From Combretum micranthum (Eukaryota; Streptophyta; Magnoliopsida; Myrtales; Combretaceae), in the NCBI GenBank assembly GCA_024138025.1, contig JAMXBD010001035.1:62001-126000 (forward strand): a stretch of 64,000 nucleotides of DNA, in the 5' to 3' direction. Every line of letters starts with the position of its first letter. Position 1 is the first letter of the stretch. Below the pieces are notes generated by a model. The model saw nothing but the letters and a program-made list of their open reading frames with translations, was not told the origin of the DNA and ran no database searches. Below are positions 50,135 to 62,189 of the stretch, in pieces. The translations under genes and the position numbers were made by a program.

Positions 50135-53100
50135 TATAAACCCTTAAAATTTTGATTTATTTTAAGTTTAATCATAGAATTAAAAGTCAACCGAAAACCC
50201 TAAAGGTCAACAAAAGACTAGAACAAACCCTAGAATTTAGATCCGACATTCCGTATTCCTTAGCCCTATATAACAAAGTTGAAATAATTAGTGATAATGG
50301 TTCGTAATTATATAAGAAAGCGTAAAAATATCATATTAGCAAATTTTGAGTGTCCTTGGACCTGAACAGGATTAGCTCTCGAAAAGTATGTCTTAGGACT
50401 CGAAATAGTAAAAATATTCCGATAACACCATTAGGACCAAATTAATACAAGGATTTAAAAAATATCAGTTTCGTAATTTTTTGGTAAATAAAAATAACAG
50501 ATATTGCATTTATACGTGTATTTTCTTTACTACCGGTATATTATTAGTCTTTTTTTACTATTCATTATCTTATACTACTATTCATCTATTTCTACTTTAC
50601 CTTACAACCTATTCCTACTACCTATATACTTATTTTTCTACCTTTTTTTCATTTCCAATACACATTCACAACAACCATATTTCACAGCTTTATTACTTTT
50701 TATTACAAAACAACAAAAATAACTCACTCTCTCTTCTCTCACAAGTGGTCGGCGCCCCCTCTCTCTTCCTCCATCAATTTATTTTTCTTTTTAATTTATT
50801 TTATTACATCAAAGTTCCCTCCATCTTCAACTATAAATACTCCATCTCCCTCCACTTCTTTCACACCATCTTTACACATAACAAAACTCTCTCAAATTCA
50901 TTTCATAAACACTCTCCACAAAATCTTCTTCTATAACAAAACTCTCTTTCACCAAATACACACACAAATCCTCCTCTATACACAAACCATCTACCATTTC
51001 TCACTAAACACATAGCCATATATTCACTACCTTCTTTCTACACCATAAACACTTTAGGTAAAACTCTTATTCCTATTTTATTTACTCATGTCATGTAACT
51101 TACATGACTATGGTGTTGTTTTCAAACTCATATGAGTAGTAAAAATAACAACATGTTGATGTTTTGTTCTTGCACATGAAATTCCAATTTTACTATGTTG
51201 TTCTTATGCTTATATATATGTTGATTATTAATGATATTATTGTTGTTATTATGCTCTAATCTAACTCTACATATATTATTAAGTATATGTGTATCTATAT
51301 ATTTTTAGAGCCTAATGCTCACTAACTATCTCTAACTTGCTATTATTATTGCTTTTTTTTTTTTTTTTCCTCTTTTTTTGGGACTAGTCTATTCTTAGTC
51401 CCAGATTGCCTTGATAAAACTAAGGCTCCTAATACTTGATCGAGTTACCTTGATGAAGCTAAGGTTCAAATGCTTGATATTAATATGATGCTCTTACTAT
51501 TTCTTATGTTTATCTTATCTTACTATGGTATATTCCTTTATTTCTCATGGCTATATATTCATGATCATGCATTAGTATATTGATATTGTCTAAACAAAAT
51601 TTTCTTAAATAAAAAGAGAAGATAAGAGTTCTTTTCAAAGTAAACTTTAGGCATGCAAGAAATGATTTTTCTCATAAAAACTTAGGAATTTATCTTAGCA
51701 AATCTTTTTCAAAAATCTAGATGAGTTCATTATAAGTTTTTAGTAACCAAAGAACATATGAATTTTTAGATAATACATAAAGTAGATATATCATACATAC
51801 ACTTTACAAAACAATAAAGTGAAAATTTTTTATTTAAAAATTAAAATTTCAAATTCTTGATTAACAAAAGTTTTACTAAACTTCATTAATAAAGTTTCAC
51901 CAATACTTTAGAATATTAAGGAGTAGACTAGATTGAAAAATCACCAAGAATGTTTCTTTTATAAAAATAAAATGTTCTTAAGAAATAAGATTGGTAAAAG
52001 ACATAGGAAATCATTTTAATCAAATGCAATAAACTTTAGGAAAAGTTAAGAAAATGTAAACTTTGATAAATTTTAATTACTATCAGAGAGTATGCAGAAA
52101 CTACCCTCTCAACTTTAGAAATTAAGTTATTAGAAACTTAGAAAGAAAAAAAATCATTTTTTAGAGAAATTTGAAAGACTAAGAAATAGAATTAAAAGGA
52201 GAAAATACTCAATTAAAATGATTCAAGAAATTTTTCCAACAAACTAAGTGGAAATTTCTAAAGTTTTACTTTTCCAAACTCTAGAACACATTGCTTCTAC
52301 AAAAATTATTGTTGAGACAACTTCATTAAATTCATGCATATTATATGAGTCAATATATATATATATATATATATTCTAAAGGTTTTCCAACTATAATATT
52401 ATCTATATTTTGGTACAAGTATCTTTAGATAAAGAAAAGTTTGCAAATTTAAGTTTTGAAAACTAGAATTTTCATGGTGAATCTATACCCTATTGTTTCA
52501 AGACCCAAATGACTTTTTATGAAAAATAACCTTAGAAATGGATAGATCTTTTCGAATAGGTAGAAAACGGTATATTATATGCGAAATTCCAAGTTAAAAT
52601 GAGTAAGTTATGGCCATTTTAAGTTAGAATTTCCACATATACGAATTTTACCGCAACTAAAAAATAGAGACAGAAATTTTTATTACAAATTCCATGGAAT
52701 ACTCATTTTTGGTATTTCCTTTATTAGGAACTAAAGAGGAGGACGTATACTACCCCACTGACTACTTCGACTAAGGGAGTATTGTCATGGCCGAGTGAGT
52801 CTACTTCCCTTATTTGTCATGCTGATGTTTGTGCTTGTAATTTAATTGCACTAGATTTAAGAAAAGATAAAAATTGAACATGCATATGTTTATAATATGT
52901 TGAAAGAATATTAAGCATATCGAGCCACGAATTGGTTGTAATAAATTGTATGTTTATTAACATATTGAAGTGTTTGAAATTGAATGGTCACTTACAAGAA
53001 GATGAAATTTAATGGCTAGGCTCTAAATAAAAATTGATGCATACACTTCATGAGTTGAGTCACATTACATACGCTATTGTACAATTGGTCGGACAAGTGT

Positions 53101-53902
53101 ATGATAGTGATAGTAGGCATAACCGGTATATTATGTATGTGGCAAGTCGAAGCCGGTAAGAACTATATAAATTGATGGCTGGTATGAGCCAGTAATAACT
53201 ACATTTTTTTTTTTTTTTTTGCGAATGGGAGCCGGTAAGATCTCTAAAAATGATTTTTAAAGAAATGATGGCTGTAATGGGCCGGAATACCTAACCCCGA
53301 ATGAAGGGCATAATTTATTCAACATATGATTCCCGAAAAATCATATGTCTTGTATGCTCACGTGCTTATTGCATCTCATTTGCTTGCTTAATAAACTTGG
53401 TTGTTATTTTGTCTTAAGTATGATTATTGGATTATACTCACTAAGCCCGTAAAGCTTACACCCCTATAGATATTTGTATTCACAAGAACACATGTTCTTG
53501 TACCCGAAGTCTCCTCATATTCGCATAAGTTTTCTTTTGGGAGTTTTTGAAGGAAATCTACTTGAAGGATTAGACTAGAATTGTTTTAAAATCTTTTGAT
53601 GTAGTATTTAAGTTATTGTAAAGACTAGTTATTTCGATCCTTGGAGTTTTAGCGGAGTATGCCTCTATGATTCATGTAATAGACTTTAAATCATTAGTAT
53701 TATGATCGATCTTTTTTTTTCTAGATTCTTGTGTGTTCAATATTACTTGCTTATACCACACTTTCCAAAGAAGTCTCCTACTATCGTGTTAGGCGCGTTA
53801 CATGTAATACCAAGACTTTCGTGTGATTAAGGTAGTCATTCTTAAGTCTTGATATTATATGTGGCGGACTACCACATTTAGGGTACCCTTTGGGGCATGT
53901 CA
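50135..53902 (+). mobile_element. Solo LTR C (3,768 bp), inserted in a MULE remnant
   Basis: It begins TATAAACCCTTAAAATTTTG (TA in place of TG) and ends CCCTTTGGGGCATGTCA. The flanks are CTTCC at 50130-50134 and CTTCC at 53903-53907, a perfect 5-bp target duplication. The family landmarks are present: AAAGGTCAACAAAAGACTAG, a TATA box, the leader with CATAACAAAACTCTCTCAAA, CACTAAGCCCGTAAAGCTTA near 53440 and GGCGGACTACCACATTTAGG. A 151-codon frame at 50481-50936 is Tyr/Phe/Leu-rich and lies across the promoter and leader, so it is not a gene. Confidence 0.93.
50832..50839 (+). promoter_or_regulatory. TATA box of solo LTR C
   Basis: TATAAATA, 697 bases into the LTR, followed by CTCCATCTCCCTCCACTTC. 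A similar stretch follows the TATA box in copy B. Confidence 0.6.
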
Positions 53903-55100
53903 CTTCCAACTTCCATATACCTATTCAATAGCTTTTTGTTTCTCCTCACGAATTCTCTTCATATGAACATTGTACCCAAATTCTTTTAGGATGATTAATT
54001 AAGATCCTTTGCTCTCACATCTGGAGAATTACAAATCTCCAATATAATGCATCTGGAAATATTAGCGGAGTCTAACTAAAAGTGGTCTTGTCCGATAATC
54101 TTATCCAAGCAAGTGTAGGGTCCTTCATATTTAGTGATGTGAAACCACCCATTATACTTCTTTTAACTGCCTCAGAGTCTCCATTTGAAACATCTATTAT
54201 AAATGTTAGTACATTTAACTGCCCATGACTTTAGGTCTGAGTCCACCACTTTGAAATTGTAATGATTCTATATATGCTACATTTTAACTACCTGTATGAG
54301 ATGATCTTTAGTCTCAAACCGCATTCCAACCTTGAATTCATCGTTGAAACTCTAATTTCAGCACTCATTTCCTACTCATCATCAAATGCAGCATACCACT
54401 ACCAACATCAGCAGTGAAAAAACGTACTAACGACAAGCTTCCTTCTGCATCAACATCTGTAGGAGTCACAAAACGATGCCGATTATTTCTATTAGGTTGT
54501 ACCGTAGTTGTAACATCTTCTTAGGGAAAAGCTTCCATATTATCATTTCCATCATCATCATAGCCATCATTGGATTCACTTGCCAAGGAGTCTTGCATCA
54601 CATCAGTATCATGACCACATGTCCAATCCAGTAAAGTAATTTCAAAGTTATCCATCTGCACCTGTGTGCTACCTATTATCTGAATTGGAGTAGAGTTTGA
54701 GTCTACTAACCCTTGGCTACCAATATTTCCATCAATACCCACATCTTTGCAGGTGCTTGTGGCAATTCGTTCTCAAATATCTGCACATACACAGGTACTG
54801 ACCCTTCAGTGTACACTAACATCCTGTGCAACATCATCATCAGTCGCTGGAATAACATCATAGCGTAGCATTCTATCTCCAATAGCTACTCTATGATACA
54901 GCTCAACGTGATGTGTAGACCTATTATCTTAAGTCTATTACAAATAATACCAAGTATTTGCTCATATGTTAATTTGTACTAATACTGACCACCGTAATTG
55001 GCTGCTTATCATAACCAAAATCATCATTCCCCTCCATAATATTGCCATGAGTATATAGTACAAATTTGGCCTTATCCACTTTCCCACCTATCCTGTCATC
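53903..55100 (-). pseudogene. MULE transposase (mudrA-like) remnant, N-terminal part
   Basis: Reading on the minus strand from about 54920: LYHRVAIGDRMLRYDVIPAT and DDDVAQD; after a frame change VYTEGSVPVYVQIFENEL; then an acidic stretch (54521-54742, SLASESNDGYDDDGNDNME). Next come CFKWRL-, NGWFHITKYEGPYTC- and QDHF-type motifs (54130-54240) of the zinc-finger region, then EFGYNVHMKRIREEKQKAIE and VYGSW at the LTR C junction. These are the N-terminal and MuDR domains of plant Mutator transposases. Frame changes and stops are frequent. The catalytic core would follow beyond 50071 but is missing, cut off by the truncated LTR there. Confidence 0.8.
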
Positions 55101-55800
55101 TCATAAAACATAGGGTGAATTTATGAAATTTGCACAATCATTTATCTATTGCACTACCCTCATAATTTGGTTCCTAAATTCAAAAACCATAGAGTATAAT
55201 CATAATTACATCAGACATTCTCTACAAGACGGCATCAATAACACATACAGTTAGCATACAAATGATATTCCCATTCCAAAATACAACTTATCCAATATTA
55301 CGCACCCATCTAACATACACTATTCTTCACCATTTGACAAAAAAAATCTAACCAAAAAAAAAAAACTTAACTTCATTCCAAGTCAGTTTTCTCTAAAAGC
55401 AAAAAAAAAATGAAAATAGAAAAAAAAAAAAAAAAAAAGCACACAGCAAGTCCTCATTTCTTCAACCCAAACAATAATGAAATAATGCAACATCAATAAC
55501 AACGAATTTAGGATCTCAACACCCAATATTTAACAATGCAACATCATCAATAGTGAAAATTAAGCAAAAAATCAAACGCCCTTACCTATCAAGTTTAGCA
55601 CGATTTTGGTGAATTTCACACAAATTTCTTTGCATTTTCACTATCTGATTACTTCGTCAACGCCTAGTGATCAATCCAATCCAAAATCACGCCGTGATTT
55701 AGGGTTTTCTTTATCGCAATTAAGGAACTTAGGGTTATGGTTTTGATTTAGGGGATCTAAGAGAGAAAAGGCTTATGCAAAATGAGGAAGAAGAAGTTGT
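55101..55800. other. Probable 5' noncoding part of the MULE
   Basis: No frame. A-rich tracts lie at 55350-55440. The sequence near 55680-55760 (CGCCGTGATTTAGGGTTTTC) resembles plant 5' leaders. It is assigned to the MULE by position only. Confidence 0.3.
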
Positions 55801-55834
55801 AGGCGAATATAGGGCCCACGAATCTTGTCTCCTC

Positions 55835-56045
55835 AAGAAACGAGGTTCTCATTTCACAAGAACCTCGTCTGTTGAAAAGATGAGTTCTTTAGTGGCTAAT
55901 CTCCTCTCTCTAAGAGATAAGGTCTGTCCGAAAAATAGAGATCTCATCTCTTGAAGAGACGAGATAGACATTAACGATCTCTCTCTTTAAGGGATAAGGT
56001 TAACTTGCCTAAAACTGTGATTATTTTATCACAGTGATATTTTTA
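55835..56045. repeat. Cluster of short inverted repeats (GAGACGAGAT type)
   Basis: CGAGGTTCT at 55841-55849 pairs with AGAACCTCG at 55859-55867, a perfect 9-bp stem. TCTCATCTCT pairs with AGAGACGAGA around 55951-55973 with a three-base loop and one mismatch. CTGTGAT and ATCACAG pair near 56017-56036. Variants of GAGAYGAGRT occur throughout. The position upstream of the MULE N-terminus suggests its terminal inverted repeat, but no partner arm was found. Confidence 0.5.
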
Positions 56046-56432
56046 TAATTTTTCTAAAAAGCTATATTATTTTTTTCCTTTTCCCCATCCCTATGCACAA
56101 TCACAAAAGGCTTAGTAATTAACTAAGTACCACAAAAGAACTTTAATTTTTGTACATAATAGTCCATGAAACTCATTTACTAGAAGTAACTATGAGAAAA
56201 CCTAACATATCAAAATTTAAGAAAACTTCAAAGTAAGCATTTTATTCCTATACTATTATTTAAATTCAAACTAAACTTCTATTCCTCAAGGGTATTACTT
56301 TATATTATCACAATTTCATCTAAAAAGGTAATGTTTGAAACTCCTAAATGTCCATTATACTTGAAATTTTAAATATCCAGTGGGTAGACTTTGAAACCCA
56401 ATATGAAGACATTGTGTCCACACACACAAATG

Positions 56433-57000
56433 TCACACCGTACCGCACGCAAATCCAAACAAAGATACTAAATGTAACACACATATTAAACAATCATCGA
56501 TCACTTATAATATATTCAACTTTTATATAAGCATAACTCATAAATATATTTTAATCTTAATCTAGATCAAAATCAAATTGAATTAACAATCCCATGGCCA
56601 CATCACATTGAACCAAAATGTTCCGAGAGATCATAATTCAACATTCAACAATCTCATATCATAACAGCAACAAAAACATTTCATAAAATATTTATATTTA
56701 AATATTAAATCTACATGCACAACAACAAACAAGTATTAATCTATATATCTGCACTCTGCATAACTTTTGCTAACTTCAATTTAATTCCTAGTTCATAACA
56801 TAAAACTGATTATATGCTTAGATATCATAAAATTTAAATCATAGGCTTAACTCTAGGTTTCTTCCAAATTCAACTCAAAAAAACCAACTTTGTAGCATAG
56901 GGATGCTCCTATAAGTACCCATTCGCCTAGAGGCACACTGGAGGAATGGGTCAACTATGCAGCCAACCAATCGATCCAATACAATTACCTAAAATAGCAT
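56433..57000 (-). mobile_element. Minus-strand LTR-end-like fragment
   Basis: It begins TGTCACACCGTACCGCACGC on the plus strand, the usual look of the reversed 3' end of long Tekay/Del-type LTRs (...GTGTGACA). Farther on it contains GATGCTCCTATAAGTACCCA followed by TTCGCCTAGAGGCACACTGG, as in some such LTRs. The far end was not identified. Confidence 0.35.
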
Positions 57001-57953
57001 TTCGTTTCCGGTATAATATAGTACAAGTTATAACATAACACAAGTTTCTTGAATCATATTTGTATGTTTGGTATAGTAGAAGATTTTTCTTTATATTTTA
57101 TATTTTTTGTTATGCACAATTATTAAATTAAAATAGTAATTTGATAGTCTTATCAAATACAAGACTTAGTTTGCAAATCAATAATACGATTAATCTTAAT
57201 CGTCTGATACTCAAATAAGTTACGAACCAAAGTACTATCTTAAAATCCTTTACATCTCAGGGGATGGATAAAAAATCACACCACGGTACTTGTTTATAAT
57301 CTATATAAATATAGATACACATTCATGATGCATATGCAAACATATAATGTAATAGTATAATCAGAATATATAATAAAAGAAATGTATAAAAAATTCTTAA
57401 AGAAAGATATGAAGATGGAAAAAAAATTACTGCGTGGAGTATAAAGAAAGAGAGTATAATGAATTTTGTAAGAAAAAAAGTATGAAATCAAAAAAAAAAA
57501 ATTCTTTATATTTAATATACATTTTCCTTATATCAAAGCTCTAGATATCTTCAATAAATTCTCAATAAAATATGTGAAGCTGTATAAAATTTCATGAAAT
57601 CAATGAAGTATTTGAACTTGTGTGGAAACTTCCATTATATTCTTTGAAGAAATATATATACACGAGTAACACGACTCAGCGAATCAGTCCAAAATGGGTT
57701 ATCAGAGAATATGGAGGCGGGAGGAACAAAAGTTAGAACGAACAACTAGTAAAAGCGAGCACAATCTTTTGCCATTCAGAAAATATAATACATACACACA
57801 CACACACATATTATATATTAAAATAAATTTTCAAGCAAAAAAAATTCCTAAAAAATATTTGTTTATAGGATTAATATCACGAATGTGTCAACTTTAATAA
57901 ATATGCAATCAATATCTAAACTTTAAAATTGATCAATTTGCTATCTATATTTG

Positions 57954-58040
57954 AAATTGATTAATTTAGTATTTGAAAAAACTTTTCATGTATACCAACA
58001 TACTTTATCAAGTTCTTTCAAATATTAAATTAATCAATTT
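57954..58040. repeat. 25-bp-stem inverted repeat
   Basis: The arms at 57954-57978 and 58016-58040 are reverse complements except for one base (AAATTGATTAATTT..., loop of 37 bases). They probably form the core of a short foldback element, with further diverged inverted text outside (AAAATTGATCAATTTG / CAATTTTAAATATACTAA). Confidence 0.8.
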
Positions 58041-58100
58041 TAAATATACTAATTACACAATTTATCACAATTTAAATAGCACTTATGATATTGCCCTTTT

Positions 58101-60600
58101 TTATATTATCTCTAATGTGAGGAAAAAAAAAAAAGGGGAGTGAAGTGTCACCAGTGTGTGATGGTATAGCGAATAACACCTTTTTTCAGCACTTGCATCC
58201 ACTTTTTTCTTCCTATAAATCTTTTGATGGCTGACTGATTCGAATAATATATTACATTTCACACGTAATTGTCTGATTATTTGTCCCTCTTGCTCGTTAT
58301 ATACACGCCATATCAACGACTGAAAAGAGGAAAATAAATAAAGGCAATTTTATGATTCATGCATGTCTTAATAGAAGGGAATATTCTAAACCTCAGCAAA
58401 AATAATTACTTCTAAAACTTTAATATCATATTTATTGAGTTTTTTGAAATCTGAGAATCATATATACAGAATCTTTGAGCAGATTTTTTTTCCCCCCCTT
58501 CAAATCGACCCAACAATATGAAAAATAAACGTAACGATTTTTCACTAAACAAATAAGACGACCTAGCTCCAAGAAGAACCAAAATTCTGTTTCCATAATA
58601 AAACATCCAATTCGTGGTTCTGCTATCGATCAATCTAAACTCAATGCAAAGATAATTATAACCTTCAATTACTAAATTCTTAAAATATTTTATAATATCA
58701 TTATATTACCATTTCCTTATAATCATATAGGACAATATCTTAAGGTGGTAAATTAAGAGAAAGTGAATCAATTTATCTTCAATTATTATAAGGATGATGT
58801 TTACGTGTTACTTTGCTAAATATGTAATTTTCCACATATATTTGTTTTTTTCATGGAGTTTGTAATAGTTTTAAAAGCATGAAAGTTTTTTCACTTATAA
58901 CTATAATCTATAGTACTCGGAAACTAATCCATTGACTACACTATATCATCTTACCCAAGATAGCCTCAGTATTAAATCCAGCACATAAAAGGTTTCCGCG
59001 GAGGATTTTTTTTTTTTTTTTTTTCCCCGTGATAATTGAAATTCATTCATTGAAATACGGATCAAAATACAAATATAAAAATTACTAACAAATTACATTA
59101 AAATAAATAAGGTATTCAAAGATTCAATCTAAAACAGAGACATTTCCTAGATAAAAATGGATTACAATGACCAGAAACAATTCCAATGCAATCATGGAAC
59201 GAATCAGCGCTCAAGCTGAGAAGAAAAACAAACAAAAATTATAAACAATGAAAAAAAAAATCTAAATCTAACGATAGCTTTGTGCGACTTTTTATTTGTT
59301 GATGAGGGACCAATTACAAACCTTCATACCTGAATAAAGATATCCTCTTATTGATACAAACGCATGGACAAAAAAAAAAAAAAGCCGTAGCACCATTGAA
59401 TTGAGACAAACAGCTAAAAAATGATGGCCGTTGCCCTCTAGATTTTTCAGAGAAGAAAACCATAGAAAGAGTAAGAGAGTTTTTTCGATGTAGGATTGAT
59501 CGACCATTATTGCGCTGATCCAAATGACATACGCTTGTATATGCATTTGATGCAAGCTGCAAGTTAGGAGTCATAAATACCTGAAAGTTCGATCGACCTA
59601 CATCGCCGCAATCGACGATGGCACCCAAAGCTAAAGCTTGCTTTATAAAATCTTTACAGAGGGGATAACAAGCCAACCGTCTTCTAATGGAACTTTAATT
59701 AAAAATAACAAATAAAAATTTTCTTAATTTGTAGTACTTAATCCTTTGGATTTAATTAGACACCTTATGAGTCAAGTTGAGTTGAGATGTTAAAATTTAA
59801 AATTTATGAATGGTTAAGTTTAGAATTTAACTACTTTAAAATATAAAGTTAGAGCATGGTTTTGGTTTAAAATTTTAAATTTAAACTCCATTGAAGCTAA
59901 GTTATACTCAATAAGCCTAAACCCTGCTAAATTAAACTCATTTTAATTGTATTTTTAGTTTTAAATGATTTTTTTCAAACTCAACTTACATACAAGCTTA
60001 ATTCAAGTTGGATTTTGGTTTGGAAGCTCATGGAGCTAAAAATATAATAAAATTCAATGTTAAGCCCAATTATGAAGGCCCACAGAAAGAGATAAGCCCT
60101 ATCTTTAAACTTCAACGGGCAAAAAAAGAACAAAATACTCCAAATGATAACCGTCTTTATCAAATTCAATTTCACGGATACAAGGTATGTCTCACAGACT
60201 CTCTCTACTATTCATATACTTTGCAAAACTAAGGTTTGCCAATTAAGCAAGATATACTAATGTTTGATTAAAGAATCCATAGATTTGTAATATGTATGTT
60301 TATGATAATCTATTTGTTTTACTTGTTGCGAGGAAATGCATAAAAGAAGGAACAAAGATAAACTGGAATTCGAGTTTCCAAAGACGCCTTACACAAGGGT
60401 TTTTGGGTTATAACACTCCGTTTCCCTTTAGCTTCTTCGTATTTATTTGCTTGTTTTCCTAGTTACAAAATGAGATGTTCTGTACAAGTAGTTATTTGAG
60501 TTACTGGATATAGCTCATGATTGGTTCTAGTACAATCTAATACTTGTACATCTATGCTATTTTGCATTGTAACTAGAAATGAAAATAATCCTCTATGTGT
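58101..60600. other. Gene-poor stretch with an unassigned minus-strand frame
   Basis: A 120-codon minus-strand frame at 59314-59676 includes CKDFIKQALALGAIVDCGDV followed by GRSNFQ and a GTATTT that could be a splice donor. I do not recognise the protein. It is followed on the minus strand by noncoding text and then A-rich sequence (a plus-strand T run at 59009-59026) after TTCAATGAATGAATTTC, which resembles the 3' end of a polyadenylated transcript or LINE-like retroposon. It could be a retrocopy, a real exon or chance. Confidence 0.25.
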
Positions 60601-60609
60601 AGTCCTTAC

Positions 60610-60900
60610 TTACTCAATGTAATCAGACAAATAATGAGGTCCCTTTCTAATCCTCGTGTTTGTATTGATAACATGTTCCTCCATTGATGGAAAAATGACC
60701 TTGTCCCCAATGTCATATTCTGGGTAATCCCTCTTAAAGTCAAACAAATCAACCCATGATGCATCTTCTATAGGTAGAAACTCCCATTGAACTAATAACT
60801 GAGGAACCTGTCTGCCTTTTTTTATAAAAATCTGGGTGTCTAAAATCACCAAGGGTTTCACTATAGGAAAATTCCCAAAAGACTCTGGTGGTAATGGGAA
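60610..60900 (-). pseudogene. Chromovirus chromodomain (3' end of gypsy pol)
   Basis: The frame 60610-60861 reads KPLVILDTQIFIKKGRQVPQ, then LLVQWEFLPIEDASWVDLFD and DYPEYDIGDKVIF. This is the chromodomain that plant chromoviruses carry after the integrase, with the aromatic and WExLP-type positions conserved. It ends in a stop 11 residues after the acidic KGPHY motif. It belongs to the broken pol gene extending to the right edge; the LTR expected at lower coordinates was not located. Confidence 0.85.
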
Positions 60901-61199
60901 CTCTACATAATTGGTTCCAAAAGCTTTAAAAGGGAAACATGGAAAACTATATGTGTTTTAGAGAAGAATGTAGATCCAAACAATAAGCGACATTGCCTAT
61001 TCTACTAAAAATTTTAAACAGGCCAAAATATCTTCTTGAAAGCTTAGAAGAACACCTATTAGCCAATGAAGTTTGCCTATAAGGTTGAAGCTTCATGTAC
61101 ACCCAATCTCCTTCCTCAAACTATCTGTTTGATCTATGTCTATCTGATAACTGCTTCATACAAAGCTGAGCTTGGGCAAAATTAGCTTTGAGGGTCCTT

Positions 61200-61951
61200 A
61201 AAATCTCATCTCGTGTCATTAATTCCTGGTCAGCAGCTTCAATAGAAGAATGACCTTGGATATATTGAGGAACAGTAGGAGGTATACGACCATATAATGC
61301 CTAAAAGGGACTCACATGGGCATTAGTGTGATAATTAGTATTAAAGCAAAATTTGGTAAGAAACGTGGCCAAGCTTTAGGGCAATCCATACCATAAGCTT
61401 GAAGATATTATTCTAAACACCTATTCATTACTTCAGTTTGGCCATCTAATTGAGGGTGGTAGGTAGAAGTCATTCTCAAAGTAGTCCTACGCAATTTGAA
61501 CAATTCTTGCCAAAAACGGCTCATAAAAACTTTATCCCTATCAGAGACAATAGACTTAGGAATGCCATGTAGTTCAACTACTATGTCTACAAATAACGTA
61601 GCTATGGCAATAGTTGAATAATGGGTAGTTAATACTCCAAAATGACAATAATTGGTAAGATAGTCAAGCATAACCAAAATCACTAAATACCCTTTAGAAA
61701 TGGGTAAACCAGTTATGAAATGCATTGAAATATCCTAAGATAAATGTTGTGGAATAGGAAGAGGTTGAAGCAACCCAGCTGGAGATGTTGTCAAATATTT
61801 CATTTGTTGACATACATGACAATGCTTCATAAAAGAATCTATGTCCTTCCTCATAGTGAGCCAAAAAAAAAAAAGATTCACTCAACCTCTTATATGTTTT
61901 CAAGACCCCCAAATGTCCTCCCATAGGAGAAGTATGAAATCCTAGTATCAA
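61200..61951 (-). pseudogene. Chromovirus integrase remnant
   Basis: In order: TSPMGGHLGVLKTYKRL; CHVCQQMKY (zinc finger end); LLQPLPIPQHLS, a stop, then DISMHFITGLPISKGYLVIL; GIPKSIVSDRDKVFMSRFWQ; and STYHPQLDGQTEVMNRCLE followed by a stop. The first catalytic Asp, normally in MDFI, is His (MHFI). The second Asp (SDRD) and Glu (QTEV) are present. A GPY-type C-terminal segment continues in broken frames to about 61000. The enzyme is inactive as it stands. Confidence 0.88.
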
Positions 61952-62189
61952 AGAATTGATAATAAAAACATGAGGAGGATAAAAATCTTATGTTTGAAAA
62001 ATAGTAGTCCATCTCGTTCGATAAACGACCACTACAATCAGCTCCACAAATGCAATCATCTATTAGCTATTTCAATTCTCTCTTGTCTTTGTACTATGTT
62101 TTAATTAGTGTAACAAAGTCAAAAGATGGTGAGGATAAAGAAAACAAATGTAGGTACTGAGAAAAACTTTGAGAAAAAGCATCAGCAAC

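Noticed and set aside
50481..50936. A 151-codon open frame, one of the longest in the window
   Set aside because: It is Tyr/Phe/Leu-rich low complexity lying across the promoter, TATA box and leader of solo LTR C. There is no domain, and the equivalent region in the other copies is not open.
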